Notes under the pieces: generated by a model
Databases searched by the model: none
Told to the model about the DNA's origin: nothing
Seen by the model: the letters and a program-made list of their open reading frames with translations, nothing else
NCBI GenBank assembly: GCA_029881175.1
Contig: JAOUNC010000211.1
Location: 1 to 5,583 of the forward strand
Source of the DNA: Nitrospirota bacterium
Lineage (GTDB): Bacteria; Nitrospirota; Nitrospiria; Nitrospirales; UBA8639
Direction: 5' to 3'
DNA: 5,583 bases
Part shown: piece by piece, positions 4,904 to 5,583 of the stretch
Position numbering within the stretch: the first letter of the stretch is position 1
Layout of the letters: each line of letters starts with the position of its first letter
Translations under genes and position numbers: made by a program

Positions 4904-5233
4904 ATGGCTACGAAAAAAGAAAAAATTGAGTTGAGCATGTATGGGGTTGCCGAAATCGTCAAATGGTGTATTACCCGCAATAATGGACGAGTTCCAGGCA
5001 TAGATACGCCTATTTTTCAGCAACTTCAGGACCAAATCAAAGACAAACCTGCGACCAACGACTATTATACATTGGATCAGTTTTATAAAACCCGGAAGGT
5101 CTTTGAATTTACCCCTGAGGAAGTGGCGACCATTGACCGCTGTCTCTATGACATTCCAAATTTTGATGGCGCCCAGCTCCCACAAATTCGATATAAGTTT
5201 TGGCCGAAAGAGGTTTTCTTACAAAAAGCCTAA
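4904..5233 (+). CDS. Hypothetical 109-residue soluble protein
   Basis: I do not recognise this protein. It starts MATKKEKIELSMYG and ends WPKEVFLQKA. It is hydrophilic and charged, with no signal peptide, membrane segment, cysteine cluster or repeat; the two cysteines (in VKWCITRN and DRCLYD) are isolated. Residues about 11-24 and 75-90 (FTPEEVATIDRCLYDI) look helical, and the middle is rich in Asp, Gln, Tyr and Lys, so a small cytoplasmic alpha-rich domain is likely. The start is set by AAGGAGG five bases before ATG 4904, the strongest ribosome binding site in the window; an in-frame GTG at 4883 would put that site inside the coding region. This suggests efficient translation. It is divergent from the propeller lipoprotein and convergent with the protease gene, so it is probably a single-gene unit, and context gives no function. 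Confidence 0.75.
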   Translation: MATKKEKIELSMYGVAEIVKWCITRNNGRVPGIDTPIFQQLQDQIKDKPATNDYYTLDQFYKTRKVFEFTPEEVATIDRCLYDIPNFDGAQLPQIRYKFWPKEVFLQKA

Positions 5234-5234
5234 G

Positions 5235-5247
5235 TTGGCACAGCCAA
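5235..5247 (-). terminator. Small stem-loop between convergent genes; weak terminator candidate
   Basis: TTGGC-ACA-GCCAA is a perfect five-pair stem with a three-base loop, just after the stop codon of the 109-residue gene. On the plus strand no T-run follows. On the minus strand a CTTTTT run occurs about eight bases after the stem, so it could contribute to ending the leftward protease transcript. The short stem keeps confidence low. Confidence 0.25.
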
Positions 5248-5315
5248 TCCCCAGCCTACCATTCTCAACTCAGAGTGTATTCCCTCCTACCTGAGCTCAT
5301 TGCTGTGCTTGGTGC

Positions 5316-5583
5316 TTACCACCATTGCCATTCCTGCGTAACCAGGACATGTATCCCCAAAATAGCATTCGTGGTGGAATGGGCCACCACACAGGGCCAT
5401 AATCGCCGCGTGTGGTAATACAGACCGTTATAGGCTACCCCAGCCATCATCCCTGCCAGCCATAAATTATGCTCCAAGCCGAATAACACCACCGTCGCGG
5501 CAAACGAGGCCAAAGTAAATGTTCCAAATGCTACTTTCTCAAAGTCTGGATTGACAACCCAGCGAATCAAAAACGACCGCCAA
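5316..5583 (-). CDS. CPBP (CAAX-like) intramembrane protease, exosortase-associated type, C-terminal part
   Basis: The last 88 codons are present; the gene begins beyond the right edge. CPBP proteins are multi-pass membrane metalloproteases (Rce1/Abi family) using EExxxR, FxxxH and HxxxN/B motifs. Here the fragment opens with WRSF, where the Arg would be the end of the EExxxR motif (the Glu pair lies outside the window). It then shows FGLEH (fragment residues 34-38) and HSTTN (68-72), so the visible catalytic positions are intact. Hydrophobic segments surround these motifs. The layout DFE..FGTFT..SF, FGLEHN.WLAG..AGVAYN and LWPC..AH..TN, with the end Q-W-x-W, resembles the CAAX protease-related subfamily found beside exosortase/PEP-CTERM systems; this is recalled, not searched. 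An internal TTG at 5568-5570 is not the true start because the frame stays open to the edge. It is convergent with the 109-residue gene. Confidence 0.85.
   Translation of the reverse strand, partial: WRSFLIRWVVNPDFEKVAFGTFTLASFAATVVLFGLEHNLWLAGMMAGVAYNGLYYHTRRLWPCVVAHSTTNAILGIHVLVTQEWQWW

Noticed and set aside
4829..5185. 118-codon minus-strand frame opposite the 109-residue gene
   Set aside because: The plus-strand gene has a near-perfect ribosome binding site; the antisense frame has none and looks unlike a real protein.

Overview
This is a 5.6 kb bacterial chromosomal window of moderate GC content. It holds three recognisable housekeeping genes on the left, a small-gene and non-coding stretch in the middle, and surface or envelope genes on the right. 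The YebC and Fmt proteins, the small two-CxxC protein and the exosortase-associated CAAX-like protease together suggest a Nitrospirota (Nitrospira-like) genome. That assignment is recalled from family resemblance and was not tested by a search.

Left (1-2382): fmt (minus strand, N-terminal 210 residues, running off the left edge) is divergent from yebC (plus). yebC is followed by ruvA (plus) after a C-rich, G-poor gap of 162 bases. Fmt formylates initiator Met-tRNA. YebC is a DNA-binding regulator or translation-associated factor. RuvA is the Holliday-junction binding subunit of RuvAB. In many bacteria ruvC lies between yebC and ruvA and ruvB follows ruvA; both are missing at these positions here. 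RuvA also carries Asn where the E. coli acidic pin has Glu55.

Middle (2383-3455): 441 bases with no convincing gene come first. They contain an 11-codon ORF with a good ribosome binding site, a 55-codon ORF without one, and several small inverted repeats. Then come two small minus-strand genes: a 60-residue two-CxxC zinc-ribbon protein, and a 69-residue two-helix membrane protein with a good sigma-70-type promoter. Between these two lies a dense palindrome cluster and a sequence resembling a tRNA 3' end.

Right (3456-5583): a minus-strand lipoprotein is built from seven FG-GAP/VCBS-type repeats, consistent with a seven-bladed beta-propeller on the outside of a membrane. It is divergent from an unrecognised 109-residue soluble protein that has a strong ribosome binding site. 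At the right edge is the C-terminal part of a CPBP (CAAX-like) intramembrane protease resembling the type found with exosortase/PEP-CTERM systems.

No CRISPR array, insertion sequence, complete tRNA, rRNA or riboswitch was recognised. Nothing here is proven to be a new system. The least explained parts are 2383-2823, the palindromes at 3042-3066, the orphan 109-residue protein and the propeller lipoprotein.
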